A stretch of DNA of 64,000 nucleotides from Cunninghamia lanceolata (taxonomy: Eukaryota > Streptophyta > Pinopsida > Cupressales > Cupressaceae): NCBI GenBank assembly GCA_027924645.1, contig BSBN01001252.1, forward strand, positions 919,501 through 983,500, written 5' to 3'. The notes beneath the pieces were generated by a model, which saw only the letters and a list, made by a program, of their open reading frames with translations, ran no database searches and was not told the DNA's origin. Every line of letters starts with the position of its first letter. The stretch's first letter is position 1. Of the stretch, positions 48,285-60,039 are shown piece by piece. A program made the translations under genes and the position numbers.

Positions 48285-49618
48285 TGTTACAAATATGTGT
48301 CTATGATGTGTTGTCATTGATGTCAACATATCCCTTTATCAGGAATAGAGGAAACAGTGCAAATCAGTGAAGTAGATTGCTCCACATTTCCAAAGGAATG
48401 AAGATCTAAGTACGCGGACCATATGACTATGTAGAGGATTGTTTGAAGTAGCTCTAGTTAAGATTTGAGAGGTCCGCATGAAGATTTAAAGAAGCTATGG
48501 CCATCTGAGTAGAACTAGGTTTTGTAGTGTTTAGAAGAGACAGAGTGACAGGAAATTGGTCTGGATTGCTCCGTAATGAAAACTTATGATCTGCAGATCT
48601 AGAGGCATGTTTGGGAAGTCAATGTGTATCTCAACTCAAGTGGTTTGTGGTTTGGAGGTCCGCAAGCAATCTTTCTAGTGTGACAGTCATGGTAGACAAT
48701 GTTCTTGAGGTACCAGATGAAGATGCGAGTGATTCTGATGATTTGGAGTAGTGCAGATGTTATTGCTGAATTCAATGTGCTTGTGGAGGTCTCTAGATCG
48801 TGTGCCTGCTGTGTTGGAGGTCCGCATTGAAGATCAAGCTCATTGTTGAAGATTTTTTCCTCAGTGTTGTTGTTCTTCCCAGTCTTGGCTGACCAGATGA
48901 TTCAAGCGTGTTGCGGATGATCTAAGAGCAATTCTCTAGAGCGTAGCGTGTTGATTGAAGAAAATTCAAGTCCAAGATATGTTTGGCCAATAGTATAGTG
49001 ATTTGCCTTGAGTCAAGACGACCTTGATGTTCATTCCAAGGTTGATAAAGCATATAAATACTTATGGATGAGTTGTGGAAAGTTGTCCTTGTGCGAAAAT
49101 GATAAAATCATAAGAAAGGTACATAGGCAGAGCAGAGAAGAAGAGAAGTAGAAGAACAAGAGTAGTAGAGGATGGAGAATTAGCGAAGAAGTGTTTGGGA
49201 TAGAGAAGTTTTGTGAACTTCAATGGGAATGAACTAGACATGAAGAAGATGCTATTTCTCAGTTTGTTCTTTCTGTATTAAACATAAAATCTTGTAGGCA
49301 GTGAGCCTCTTTGAGTAGTGAGCTCTGGGTAGTGCGCCCAAAGGCAAGTGCCTTCCCATTTCTTTTCAGTACTTTTAACAGGGTACGAATCTTGTGAGTT
49401 AACCCCCACCATGGTTTTCCCTTAACCGGGTTTCCACGTTAAAAATCTTGGTGTCAAGTGTGTTAATTGTGTTTCTGCTCATGTGTTGTTGATTCATGCT
49501 TTAATGTTTACATCATTAATCTGTTTGTAAGTTGTTAAAGAAGATTAAAAGCAGAAAAAGTTAAAATTGTGACAACTAATTCACCCCCCCCTCTCAGTTG
49601 TCCAACCTAATTCCAACA
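48285..49618 (+). repeat. 5' LTR of element C
   Basis: TGTTACAAATATGTG... to ...CTAATTCCAACA, with a primer site two bases later. TATAAATA at 49053-49060. Shares with element A the opening motif TTGTCATTGATGTCAACATATCC, the TATA neighbourhood and the CACCCCCCCCTCTCAGT stretch near the end. Confidence 0.88.
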
Positions 49619-49620
49619 AT

Positions 49621-49633
49621 TGGTATTAGAGCC
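49621..49633 (+). other. Primer binding site of element C
   Basis: TGGTATTAGAGCC, one C-to-T change from the tRNA-iMet complementary consensus. Confidence 0.82.
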
Positions 49634-49674
49634 GGTTCCTCTAAAAGAAGCTTGACTGCTTGAGGAGATCCAAG

Positions 49675-50588
49675 ATGTCGACTTACAAGAAGGAAAGTCT
49701 GAGATTTGATGGAACAAATTACTCCCTTTGGAAGGTGCGTATGCATTGTCATTTCCAATGTATAGGTGATGCCTTTTGGTTGATAACTAAGGATGAGTAT
49801 AAGATTCTGAAGAATGGCCCTTCAACGCTAGATGAACTCAGGGAAGCTGAATATAATATTCAAGCTAAAGAAGCATTGTTGAGTGCCTTGACTGATACAG
49901 AAATGACAAATGTCTTGGAATTGAAAACTACTCATGAAATATAGAAAAAGTTGGAGACTATATATGAAGGTGATAAATATGTCAAATGTAAGTTATAGAG
50001 CTTGAAGGGTAAATACGAAAGGTTGGTGATGAGTGAAGATGAAAACATTACTTCCTACATGTAGAAGGTGAATGAACTTATGACCGGTATCAGGAGTACT
50101 GGTGGAATATTGGAAGAATCAAAGATTGTTGTAAAAGTGCTCAGATCCTTACCTGCAACATACAAGCAAAAAGTTGTTGCCATTGAAGAGATAAGGACTG
50201 TGACAACTGTTATAAGGGATCAGTTGGTTGGTAAGATTTCAGCATTTAAAATGAGTGAGTTTGGTGATTCTCTTCCTAAGTTTGAATCTGCATTTAAGGC
50301 CAGTGTTTATGGAAAACAAAGATATGATCTAGGTGAAAGCTATTCAGGAAGATCTAACAGATTTGAGAAGGCAAGGAAGGATCTTGAAGATGATGAAATT
50401 GAGGCTACAAAACTTAAAGCTCTTATTGCTAAAAGATTGCCAAGAGGATCCAGTAAGTATGAAGAAAAGTTGCCTTTCAAATATTTTGCTTGTAATAAGA
50501 TTGGTCATTTTGCATCAAGGTGTCTGGAGAAGGTTTTAAAACCATACCCTAACATATCAAGGGCTCAGAAGAAATGTTACTATGTCTA
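49675..50588 (+). pseudogene. copia gag (element C)
   Basis: From ATG 49675 the frame reads LRFDGTNYSLWKVRMHCHFQ and EALLSALTDTEMTNVLEL (gag N-terminal, DUF4219/UBN2 type). Three TAG stops follow at 49942-50065, then GILEESKIVVKVLRSLPATY, a Lys/Glu-rich linker, and a knuckle FACNKIGHFASRC at about 50488-50525 in which the first Cys is Phe-Ala shifted (only three of the four ligands are in standard places). TAA ends the readable part at 50586-50588, but the same frame continues into protease, as in copia single-frame gag-pol. Confidence 0.88.
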
Positions 50589-52150
50589 AGAAGCTGAAGA
50601 AGGTGTCACTGATGATGAATCTGATATGGGAAGTAACTCAGGAAATGAATGGGTGTTCATTGCCATCAAAGAAGAAGATTCGGTGTCTACCGAATCTACT
50701 TGCTATGTGAATGTGGAAAGTGCCTTGGCTGCTCAAATTGAAGAAAAGGATGAATGGGTGATTGATAGTGGATGTTCTCATCATATGACTGGTGATAAAA
50801 GTAAGTTCATAAGTTTGGAAAGATATGAAGGTGGAATTGTGAAGTTTGGAGACAATTCAGCTGGTAGAATTCATGGCAGAGGATCCATCTCTTTTGATAG
50901 TAAGAATAACACTAATGATGTTCTGTATGTAGAAGGATTGAAGCATAATCTTCTCAGTGTTGGACAGTTGGTTGACAAAGGGTATGATCTCTGACTCAAG
51001 GATGGAAAATGCAAAATCTTAGCAAGCTCTGGAACTATGATTGCATCAGGTACACAAACTAAAGGTAACATCTTTCATTTAAGTGGTACTAGAAAAAGTT
51101 GTTTGATAGCTCATATTGATCAGAGTTGGTTATGGCATAGGAGAATGTGTCATGTGAATTTTGATAATATTGTCAAGATAAGTTCTACTCAGGCGATGAG
51201 AGATCTTCCAAAACTTGTGAAACCTACTGATAGCATGTGTAGAGAATGTCAGTTGGGTAAACATAGCAAAACTTCATTCAAGAGTAAAGAACAATTTTCA
51301 AGTGGACTGTTGGAACTTGTGCATACTAATCTATGTGGTCCTGCTAGAATTAGAAGTGTGCAAGGAGACATATATTTTATGTTGCTAATTGATGATTACT
51401 CTCGGATGATGTGGGTAACTTTCTTGAAAGAAAAATCAAAAGATCTTAACAAATTCAAGGTGTTCAAGGTTATTGTGGAGAATGAGATTGGTGTGAAGAT
51501 AAAGTGTTTGAGATCCAACAGAGGTAGAGAGTTTACCTCCGGTGAGTTTGATACATTATGTGAAAAGCATGGAATAAAAAGATAGTTATCTGCTCCTAGG
51601 ACTCCTCAGTAGAATGGAGTTGTGGAAAGAAAGAACCAGACCATTCAAGAAGTTGCTAGGACCATGATGATGGAAGCAAATGTTCCACAAGTCTATTGGA
51701 GAGAAGCTGTGAGTACTGTTGTCTACACTCTTAACCGAGTGTAGATCAAAGGCAATTATGGTAAGACACCTTATGAACTATGGTTTGGTCATCCTCCTAC
51801 TGTGAAATATTTCAGAGTTTTTGGTAGTAAATTCTATATCAAAAGAGATGAGGATCTAGGCAAGTTTGATGCAAGAAATGATGAAGGAATATTTCTGGGT
51901 TACTCTACTCAAAGCAAGGCATACCGGTGCTTCAACAAGAGATTGAAAATGATTGTTGAAAATGCTAATGTCAAGATTGATGAGAGCAAAGAAAGACCTT
52001 CTAGGCCTTGTGGATATGATTTAGATGATCAAGATGAAAGTCAAAGTCAAGGAAAGGAAGTTCAAACCCAGATTCAGATCCAGATTGATCCAGAAAATCT
52101 AGTGATTCAAGAAGTTAGTGCAAATATTGAGGAATGAGCTCAAGAATCAG
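50589..52150 (+). pseudogene. copia protease and integrase (element C)
   Basis: Same frame as gag. The protease active site DSGCSHHMTG (about 50764-50793) is intact, followed by LKHNLLSVGQL. The integrase zinc module keeps WHRRMCH and CRECQLGKH (51130-51265). The core has LLIDDYSRMMWV with its first Asp (about 51387). The second site reads LRSNRGREF, so the catalytic Asp is Asn (51508-51534). VVERKN holds the Glu after TAGs at 51583 and 51610. YFRVFGSKFYI and a long acidic/Gln-rich spacer close the region. Stops are mainly TAG. Integration activity is lost. Confidence 0.88.
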
Positions 52151-53012
52151 GAGTTCAAGAAATTCCCAAAACCCCCAGGTATGTAAGGTTGAATCATTCT
52201 AAAGATCAAATCATAGGAGATAGGAATAAAGCTATTCAAACTAGAAGAAGAATTGCTGAAGATCAAATAGAGTATTGTTTGATCTCAAAGATTGAACCAA
52301 AAACAGTGAATGAATCTTGTAATGATGAAAATTGGGTAAAAGCAATGGAAGAAGAATTAATGCAAATTGAAAAGAATCATACTTGGGATCTTGTTTCTAG
52401 ACTTGAAAACAAAAATGTAATTGGAACCAAATGGGTCTTCCGGAATAAACTGAACGAAGATGATAAAGTTGTGAGAAACAAAGCAAGATTGGTATGCAAA
52501 GGATATTCTCAAGTAGAGGGAATTGATTTTGAAAAAACATTTGCTCTGGTGACAAGAATTGAAGCAGTCAGATTATTTCTTGCATTTATTGCTTTCAAAG
52601 ATTTCAAAGCTTACCAGATGGATGTCAAGTCAGCATTCCTGAATGGAGAGTTAGAGGAAGAAGTCTACATTGAGTAACCGGAAGGATTCTAGTTGTCTGA
52701 TCAAAAGATATGGTCTGCAGATTGAGGAAAGCTTTGTATGGACTTAAACAAGCCCCAAGAGCCTGGTATGCAAGATTAGATAAGTATATGCTAAAGCTAG
52801 GATTTAGAAAAGACACAGCTAACAGTAATCTTTATTTCAAGATTGATCATGAGCACATCTTAATTGTTGAGGTATTTGTTGATGATATCATTTTTGGTGG
52901 GAATGGAAGCATGTGTAAGAAATTTTTTAATCAGATGCAAAGTGAATTTGAAATGTCCATGTTTGGTGAATTGAATTTCTTCTTAGGTCTGCAAATCACT
53001 TAGTCAGATAAA
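52151..53012 (+). pseudogene. copia RT, truncated (element C)
   Basis: [20 protein letters not shown] opens [53 protein letters not shown] and a TAA follow. A frameshift lies near 52700, then KALYGLKQAPRAWY and the catalytic box FVDDIIFGGN (52874-52903) with both Asp present. The frame ends FFLGLQIT, TAG, SDKG, and then meets the gypsy LTR at 53016. RNase H is absent. Confidence 0.9.
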
Positions 53013-53015
53013 GGT

Positions 53016-54136
53016 TGTGATTAGAGAAAACAAAATGAGGTGAAAAACACAAAATAAAAGCATAAAACAAGCCTTATACCTCACTAAGATTCACCAATCC
53101 AAGATAGGGTTGTAGAAGCATGCACCCAAGTGCTCCTAGATATACCCTAGATGATATATTCAAATGTGAAATGCTTAATCTAAATGCAACTCACTAACTC
53201 AAGAGAATTTTTGGCATGGTAACATTACTTAGAAATTGGATGATAAAATGGCTTGAAGGATGTTGAATTTATAGGCATTTTGGAGAGATTTTGATCCAAT
53301 GGTTGAGATTGATTTGAGAGATCAATGGTGGAGGATGAAGATGATGTGGAGGGCCTAGATTTCATCTTGGAGAATGGAGGGCTAGGAATAAAGATGAATT
53401 TTTAATTCATCTTGGGAAGAGGGGTTCATAAATGAGGTGGAGTGTAATGGATTATTTGTGAATTAAAAATTCACAGGGGGAAGGGTAAAATGAATTTAAA
53501 ATTCATTTGGGGAAGAGTGGATATTAATGAGTTATGACATGTGTAAGGGGTGTAAGAGGTATTAAATGAGGATTATGACACATGTGTATAAAAAATTGGT
53601 TTATATGGGATATATTTCAATTTTTTATTTGTAAGATGTGGGGAAGGGTGTTAATCAAGGTTTGATCATTTTAATTGGGGTGATTAGCCTAATTAATATG
53701 GCTAGAAAAAATTAGGGAATAGGTTAATGGGAGGTTTAGATTAATTAAATAAGGTTTTATTTAATTAATCCTAGGTCTAGGGTCATGTAGGATAGGCTAG
53801 GTAATTAAATAAATAGATATTTAATTAACTAGGGTAGGGATAGGTTGATTAATAGGTTAAATTAATTAGATAAATATGATTTACCTAACTAATTAGATTT
53901 AGTGGACAAGGGGAATTAACCAAATAAATATTGCATATTTATTTAATTAATAGGCTAAAGTTGGACTATTGAATTAATCAAATTAATCCAATTGTTGGAG
54001 ATAGAATGAAAAAAAATTAGGTGATGAAGGGATAATTAATTAAATAAAAATTTAATTAATTGTTTAGAAGGGAAATAAGTATGTTTAGGGAGGTCAGGAG
54101 TTGATTTGATGATGAAGACATTTTTAGGTGTCTACA
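53016..54136 (-). repeat. 3' LTR of the Tat-like element
   Basis: On the minus strand it starts TGTAGACACCTAAAAATG and ends at 53016 with ...TCTAATCACA; both termini obey TG...CA. It is 1121 bp, AT-rich on the right and carries repeated words such as ATTAATTAAATAA. Boundary on the left is fixed by the broken copia frame, and on the right by the polypurine tract. Confidence 0.85.
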
Positions 54137-54149
54137 TTTGCCCCTCTTC
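54137..54149 (-). promoter_or_regulatory. Polypurine tract of the Tat-like element
   Basis: The minus strand reads GAAGAGGGGCAAA immediately before TGTAGACACC, the LTR start. This is the plus-strand primer of the element and sets its orientation. Confidence 0.85.
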
Positions 54150-54699
54150 GACGTGGCGTCAAGACCTAGCAGGGAAGTTGCATTAGGTCAAAGAAAAATA
54201 TGCCCCAGTTGCCGAGAAGGAGTGGAATGAGTGACGGATGCCCCCTCAAGAGGTCGGTGAAAAAAAAAGATTTTTCAGGCGATCTCTTGAAAGGATGCAA
54301 CAGGAGTGAAATTTGGATAGTGGATAGGAAATCAGGTTGATACAAAGAAGAACGAGATAAAATGGTTATGATCTACACCCTAGGGGAGAAAAAGTTACAT
54401 GGAGGGATGACATGACCTACTATATTTAGAATAGTGGGCCCTAAGTGTGCCACATTTGCACACATTGAGTCATTGAGAAGGAGCGAAGAAAAGATGGTGG
54501 ACCGCAATCCCATGTTCCCACGATACACACATTTCTAAGTGTTTCTGAGCATATGGTCCAGCACCAGAGGCTGGACCCCAGGTAGGCCTTAACCCTAGCT
54601 TTATCATTTTTTGATTTTATCGCATTTGTTATTTCAGGAGTTGGGATTTTGGGGTTTTGGAGCTATCGCAAGATCGTGCAATGCAAAAAGGGGATCAGA

Positions 54700-55120
54700 T
54701 TAACACTATCCTTTGGATTGGCGCTAGCTGTTAGGGTGGAAAAGGGATGGATTGGCACCAAATGCTTATCATTTTGGTGCCATCCTCTATTTTAGCGCAA
54801 TGTTGCGCAGGGGTACGAATTTCGCGCATTGGCTCCAAATGGGTTTGGGGATAGCACTATCTTATTGATTAGCGCTATGTTGCAAAGCAGCCATCCTTAA
54901 AATTGGTGCTTTGTTGGGTATTAGTGCGATCCTCTGGATCGATGCTTTTTGGAATAGTGGCGCCGTTTCACAAATTGGTGCCAAATGGTATTGTGGCACT
55001 ATATTATGGTATAGTGCAAAAAAGGTAGCGCAGTGGCGCTATCTTTTGGATTAGTGCCATGCGAGGGAAGAGTAGTGCCAGTTTTAGGATTGGCGCAAAA
55101 AGTTGCCTGTTGTGGTGCCA
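54700..55120. repeat. Dense GGCGC/GGTGCC micro-repeat block
   Basis: Within about 420 bp the words TTGGCGC, TAGCGC, TGGTGCCA, TAGTGC and GGCACC recur some twenty times at irregular 15-40-bp spacing, often after GGATTA or ATT. Examples: GGCGCTAGC (54720), TTCGCGCATTGG (about 54828), GTGGCGCCG (about 54956), GTGGCGCTAT (about 55033) and TTGGCGCAAAA (about 55090). It lies between the polypurine tract and the start of the PMD ORF, so it could act in that ORF's expression. That is speculation. Confidence 0.65.
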
Positions 55121-55198
55121 AAAGTGTTTTGTCTTTCAATAGTAGAAGAAGAGGGTGGATTTTGGAAGAATAGGTAGGTTTTGACAAGAAATTTGTGT

Positions 55199-57511
55199 AT
55201 GCAGGATACGAGGTCATTTATAGTGTCCTCGCGGGAGCGACGGATGCCGGCTGTGATGGAGTTATTTGATCACTTCAACGATGCCACCCGGGCTCAACTA
55301 GCAAGGTTAGGGCTTTTGATAGCTGCATCTATACCAGTGCTATGAGCTCATAGAGCTCTGATTACGGCTGTCGTAGAGCGATGTCGCCTAGAGACTTGTT
55401 CATTTTTTCTTCCTACTGGCGAGATCACCATAACTCTTGAGGATGTTTATCACATCCTCAAGATACCAATTCATGGTCAGTGGGTGACATATGACATGAG
55501 GAGCAAATGAAGGGCCTTACTTAGAGTATTTGGCTGTGATCACATTATTTTATCAGCAAATAGGAGGGAGATGAGCTATGAGGAGACACTAGCACCGAGT
55601 GCAGATCACTTTGCTTTATTCTTGTGTGCATTGATCAGGGGCGTAGTGATGCCAGATAGGAGAGGCAGGGGATTTTTGGTTGGATGGGGGGAGGTCATTG
55701 AGGGGATGGTCCGACATGAGACAGTGTATGCTTGGGGACTGATGATGTTAGCATAGCTTTATCATGAGATGCATATAGTTGTTTATCATTATGATTCAAC
55801 TCTATCAGCCAGAGTTACTTTGCTTCATGTACAGATTTGGGAGCATATTCTGATCACTTGGCTGAGATGTGGGTACTATCACCATCGTTTTAAGGCCTAT
55901 GTTTTTATGTATCGGGATACAGAGTATACATACACCAGGCAGGTTCGATATTGGAGATGAGTTTTGGATGATGTGATTCAGGTTACCTAGCGACCCTACA
56001 TCGGAGTGGAGCCCTGGCTAGATGATGATGTTCATATGCCCTACACATTCCAACAATGCTACCTGATAGGTCAGGCTGACTGTACTATTGATATGTATCT
56101 ACCGTCACGAGTTATGCAGCATTTTGGGCTACGACAGGATCTTCCGTAGTTGGTGGTGATTTTTGTACGGACCCGTCGAGATGCACATTTTTGGCCCCTG
56201 GCCATACAACCCCGGGTTGCTTTAGAGGATTTTGCGGCTTTGGAGCTGTTGCTATGGGATTGGCAGAGCGAGGTTAGAGATGCAGGCAATACTCTTGCCT
56301 ATGAGACGTGGCAGCAAATGTGACGGCCTACACGATTCACAGATCCTACAGAGGAGGTAGTCCTCCCAGAGGAGGTGGCAGCATCAGGGGATGAGGAGTT
56401 GGAGGAGGATGGGGATGAGGATTCTGATGGGGATGATGATTTCTTAGAGGAGGGGGAGGAGATTATTGCAGATTACCTTGTGGAGGTTGGAGGAGATGGG
56501 GAGGAGAGGGAGGTTGGAGGAGATGGGGAGCTGATGGATGTGTTGGCAGCAGCAGTAGTTGGGCAGGTCAGGCTTGGAGGAGAGGGGCAGGCAGGTGGTG
56601 GTCTGCAGTTGCCCTAGCAGTAGGTGCAACGGTAGGTACTTGTGCAGTAGGTACCTATATAGTAGGTTCAGATAGAAGAGGTTCCGAGATAGAGGGCACC
56701 TCGGCAGCATGGGGGACGATAGAGGACAGATAGGGAGTTGTTGCCCCCACCACAGGTACCACAGCAGCAACAACGGTGGTAGGTAGTTGCAGCAGGACAG
56801 CAGGTTCCTGGTTCAGAGGCAGGTACCTCAGTGGCAGGTGGAGTTTCAGGGCCTTGAGAGCGTTCATCTCACCAGCAACCTTGGAGTACAAAGGAGGAGG
56901 AGATCGAGACCTTGCGGGGACAGGTTGCCAGCCTGCAGGAGGCTTTACAGAGCCATGATGCTGAGCTAGTGTAGTTGTGGGGCATGGCTGCACTACTGGA
57001 TGGGGTAGATGGATAGGTGGGTACGCTACAGGTGCAGTTAGCCCAGGTACAGGGTGAGATAGCCACTCTAATGGGTGAGCGAGATGCTGCACTCTTGAGA
57101 GCTTGGCCAGCATAGGATATGGCGACCAGTTTACAGGGGGTGGCCTCGGATGCAGGTATGGGACCAATTGTGACTCTGATGCAGACACAGTTATCTCAGG
57201 TACAAGGGCAGCTACTAGAGGCTAGAGGATGGGCTAATTATTATCAAGTTGCATATCAGGTAGCAGTGCCTGCAGAGTAGCGCATGTCGAGCTACAGTCA
57301 GCGTAGTGGGTCCCGGATGTCTAGGTCACACAGATCTAGATCGGTTTAATCAATTTAGTAGCCGACAGGTCCCCCATCACAGGTGCCACAGCAGGTTACA
57401 TAGGTATAACCTCAGCCACAGCCACAGCCACAACCACAGCCACAAGTAGGACCATAGCCACAACCAGGATCCCCTACTAAGTCAGGTAAAGGTTCCACTA
57501 TCCAGGGTTGA
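55199..57511 (+). pseudogene. Plant mobile domain ORF, antisense in Tat-like element
   Basis: A single frame of 770 codons from ATG 55199 to TGA 57509-57511, with no frameshift but about 27 internal stops (about 20 TAG). Residues about 45-380 match the aminotransferase-like plant mobile domain: VVERCRLETCSFFLPTGEIT and LEDVYHILKIPIHG, then DHFALFLCALIRGVVMPD, ARVTLLHVQIWEHILITWLR and WLDDDVHMPYTF. An acidic run (EELEEDGDEDSDGDDDFLEE, residue about 398) and a Gly/Glu repeat follow. Next come a Gln-rich part, a coiled coil (EEIETLRGQVASLQEALQSH, about residue 565), and a Pro-Gln repeat tail coded by CAGCCA units (about 57402-57470). PMD proteins are found in Tat-type elements and in host silencing/meristem factors (MAIL1/MAIN). 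It lies opposite to pol. Confidence 0.78.
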
Positions 57512-57984
57512 TAGTTGTATCATTTTGGCCCTTGGAGGCATTGTATCATGACATATTTTTTTTATGTATATATGAGAGATGTACATTTATTTGCGATGAT
57601 GATATATTAGATTATGATTTTTTAATGGCCTACATATGTTATATGATTATGATGATGCTTATGTTGATGGATGCAGTATGTTTTATGGATTATGCATATT
57701 ATGATGATGTGATGATTTTATGAGATGCTATGGATGTGTTGTGTTTATGAGGTGTGTTATGTTGATGTTATGGATGTACTATTGATGTAATATGATAGAT
57801 GTAATGATGGTTTACTTATGTTGATATATGCATGTTTGTGATTATGGATTATGATGTGGATGTAAAATGCAAATAAATGTTTAGATTAATAAACATTTAT
57901 TATGGATGCAAAATGTAATGAAATGAACATATATGCTTATCTTAATAAACACATATTATGTATGCCAATGGGAATATAAATGGG

Positions 57985-58215
57985 CAACATAATGGTTATG
58001 AAAATGCAACTAAATGATTATCATTATGAAAATGCAACTAATGATTATGAAAATGCACCTAAATGATTATGAAAATGTCACCAAATGATTATGAAAATGC
58101 ACCTAAATGATTATGAACTATGCAATGCAACTAAATGATTTATGAAAATGCATCTAAATGATCATGAAATGCAACTAAATGATTATGAATTATGCAATGC
58201 AACTAAATGATGCAA
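57985..58215. repeat. Short tandem array, AAATGATTATGAAAATGCA unit
   Basis: About nine imperfect copies of a 20-25-bp unit (AAATGATTATGAAAATGCAC plus CT or ACT) with small length changes. Flanking sequence from 57600 to 58250 is also rich in ATGATGATTATG words, suggesting it grew by slippage. Confidence 0.8.
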
Positions 58216-59327
58216 TGTAATGATATATGTGATGATCAAGTTATGATACATGTGATGTTTTTTGTTCAACCCTGGGTGGTGGGGCTTAGTGGTAGGGGAA
58301 TAGGTGGGGAGAGGATAAGGGTTTATGGACTGGGTAAGGGTAGGATTGGTTTTGGCTAGGTTGGGGAGGGAGTGGGGTGGGGGATGAGGAAATTGTTAGG
58401 TCATGAGACACCACGTCATTGAGGGGGGATTTATTTTGGTTCAGGATGTGTTAGGTGGGAATAGGTGGGGTTAGTGAGAAGATTAGATGGTGGGAGATAA
58501 AAGATCTGGTCCTAGATAGTATGGCTGGATGAGTGATAGGAAGATGATTTGAGCTAGTAATAGTAGTTGCATAAAGTTAATTGAGAACATTTATTAGTTT
58601 ATTATAGCAATATAGGATACATTCCACAAAGGTATGAGATGACCTAAGTGTTGATGTATATATCCCACGATTGCATGGACTAGACCCACAAACAATAGGT
58701 TGATGTTATGGATGCCCAAGGTAGTATAACCTTGCCTAGCCAAAGAAAGGGACTTATAGCCGTCAATGCTCATAGTACATATAAGGTATTGCTGCCTGTA
58801 TATGTAAATAAGGCACACCATGCTAGAACAGACCCAGGATTCAAGCTATGAATACTATCATTGGAGTTAATGAAACCAACCCACAAGCACAGCATACAGA
58901 AACAATGACTATGTCCACTCCAAGTGCTATCCGCCACATACTATGATATAATGAGATCAAGGTAGCTTTGGAAGTGACTAGGAGTAAGACAAAATAAAAA
59001 TCAAGAATAAAAAAGACCAACAAAAAGATACAGACAACCATTGTGTTCTCTTGCCAAGATAAGTGTTGATAAGATGACAGATTTGTGTCCATTGTAGGAA
59101 TGATATATCCTAGGATGCGAATCAGTTGGATGTTATTGAATAATTTTTAGAAGATGCACAAAAGTATAGTCAGGCCATGTGTTGACTTATAGTTGATATG
59201 TTGATTGATGATTTTTTGTGTTAGGCACCATTTTTCAAGCGTATACCTAGCATGTGTATCATTTGTTAGGTCTAGAAAGCTCAATAAATAGGGACCATCC
59301 AAATGGGTTGGATGGGTGCATATTATG

Positions 59328-59412
59328 TACCTGAGTACTAGATACTTCCTTCGTATTCAAGACTACCTACATACCCCGTGTCCACGGGATCAAGGTACTT
59401 TCAAGATGCGGG
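59328..59412. repeat. Segment shared, inverted, with 26751-26836
   Basis: GACTACCTACATACCCCG continues into a CCCGTGTCCACGGG palindrome and AAGGTAC. The palindrome is perfect here and decayed in the other copy. Confidence 0.7.
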
Positions 59413-60039
59413 TGAGATGAATATGTAGTTCTGGCAAGACTTGATGATGTGGGAATGGTTTAAGATGGATATTGATGAGGAGGTGATGATTGTGGGTGAT
59501 TGTGAGTATGTTTGAAATGTGATGATGTTGTGAGATCAGATTTTTCTAGAATTTCTTTTGCTTTTCTGATGTTTTTGGATTTTTTGATTTTCTATTGTTT
59601 TTGGATTTTTTTATTTTAGCTGTACAAAAGGAAGCTTACAAGGATCTTTATACCACGATGATAACCTTGGGTGGGGAGATGCGGGGTGAGTGACTGTGTA
59701 TATGGTTCCAAATTCCAAGCCATGGAAGGTAATTTTGGTGTGGAGTGTTTGTGATGGAAAGAGGGCTTATGAGATGGTAGAACAGGCCACTACACATGGC
59801 GCATGAAATAGGTTTTCACCATGGTACCAATCCAAGGCGTCACCGAAGTGATTTTCACCATTGGAAGTCTTTATTGCACTCAGGTTTTTCTTGATTTTTT
59901 TTTAATTTTTTTGATTTTTTCTATTTTTGGATTTTTTTGTATTTTTTGCATTTTTTGCTTGGGATACTTGATGGGTTATACATAGAATTTCTTCAGATGC
60001 AGAATGTTCATAGGCTCATTCAGAGGCTACCCCTCAAGT

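Larger units (their letters stand above)
48285..53015 (+). mobile_element. Ty1/copia retrotransposon C, 5' part
   Basis: A 5' LTR of 1334 bp, primer site, one long gag-pol frame through the RT catalytic box, then an abrupt switch at 53016 to the end of a gypsy LTR. The rest of C, if it exists, should lie beyond the Tat-like element outside the window. LTR start, TATA context and C-rich LTR end resemble element A, so the two are related families. Of the three copia elements this is the best-preserved coding sequence: one frameshift and about a dozen stops. Confidence 0.9.
57512..60030. other. Noncoding spacer between PMD ORF and integrase
   Basis: No ORF that I can support. It holds a short-unit tandem array (57985-58215), a GA/GGGTGGG-rich stretch (about 58270-58540), the segment shared with 26751-26836 (59328-59412) and two T-rich low-complexity tracts (about 59545-59625 and 59885-59960). 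It corresponds to the long spacer typical of Tat elements. Confidence 0.6.

Noticed and set aside
56444..57188. Two long minus-strand frames (109 and 177 codons, Pro/Leu-rich)
   Set aside because: Shadows of the Gln/Glu-rich PMD ORF on the plus strand, where TAG/CAG codons read as Leu/Pro in the opposite strand.
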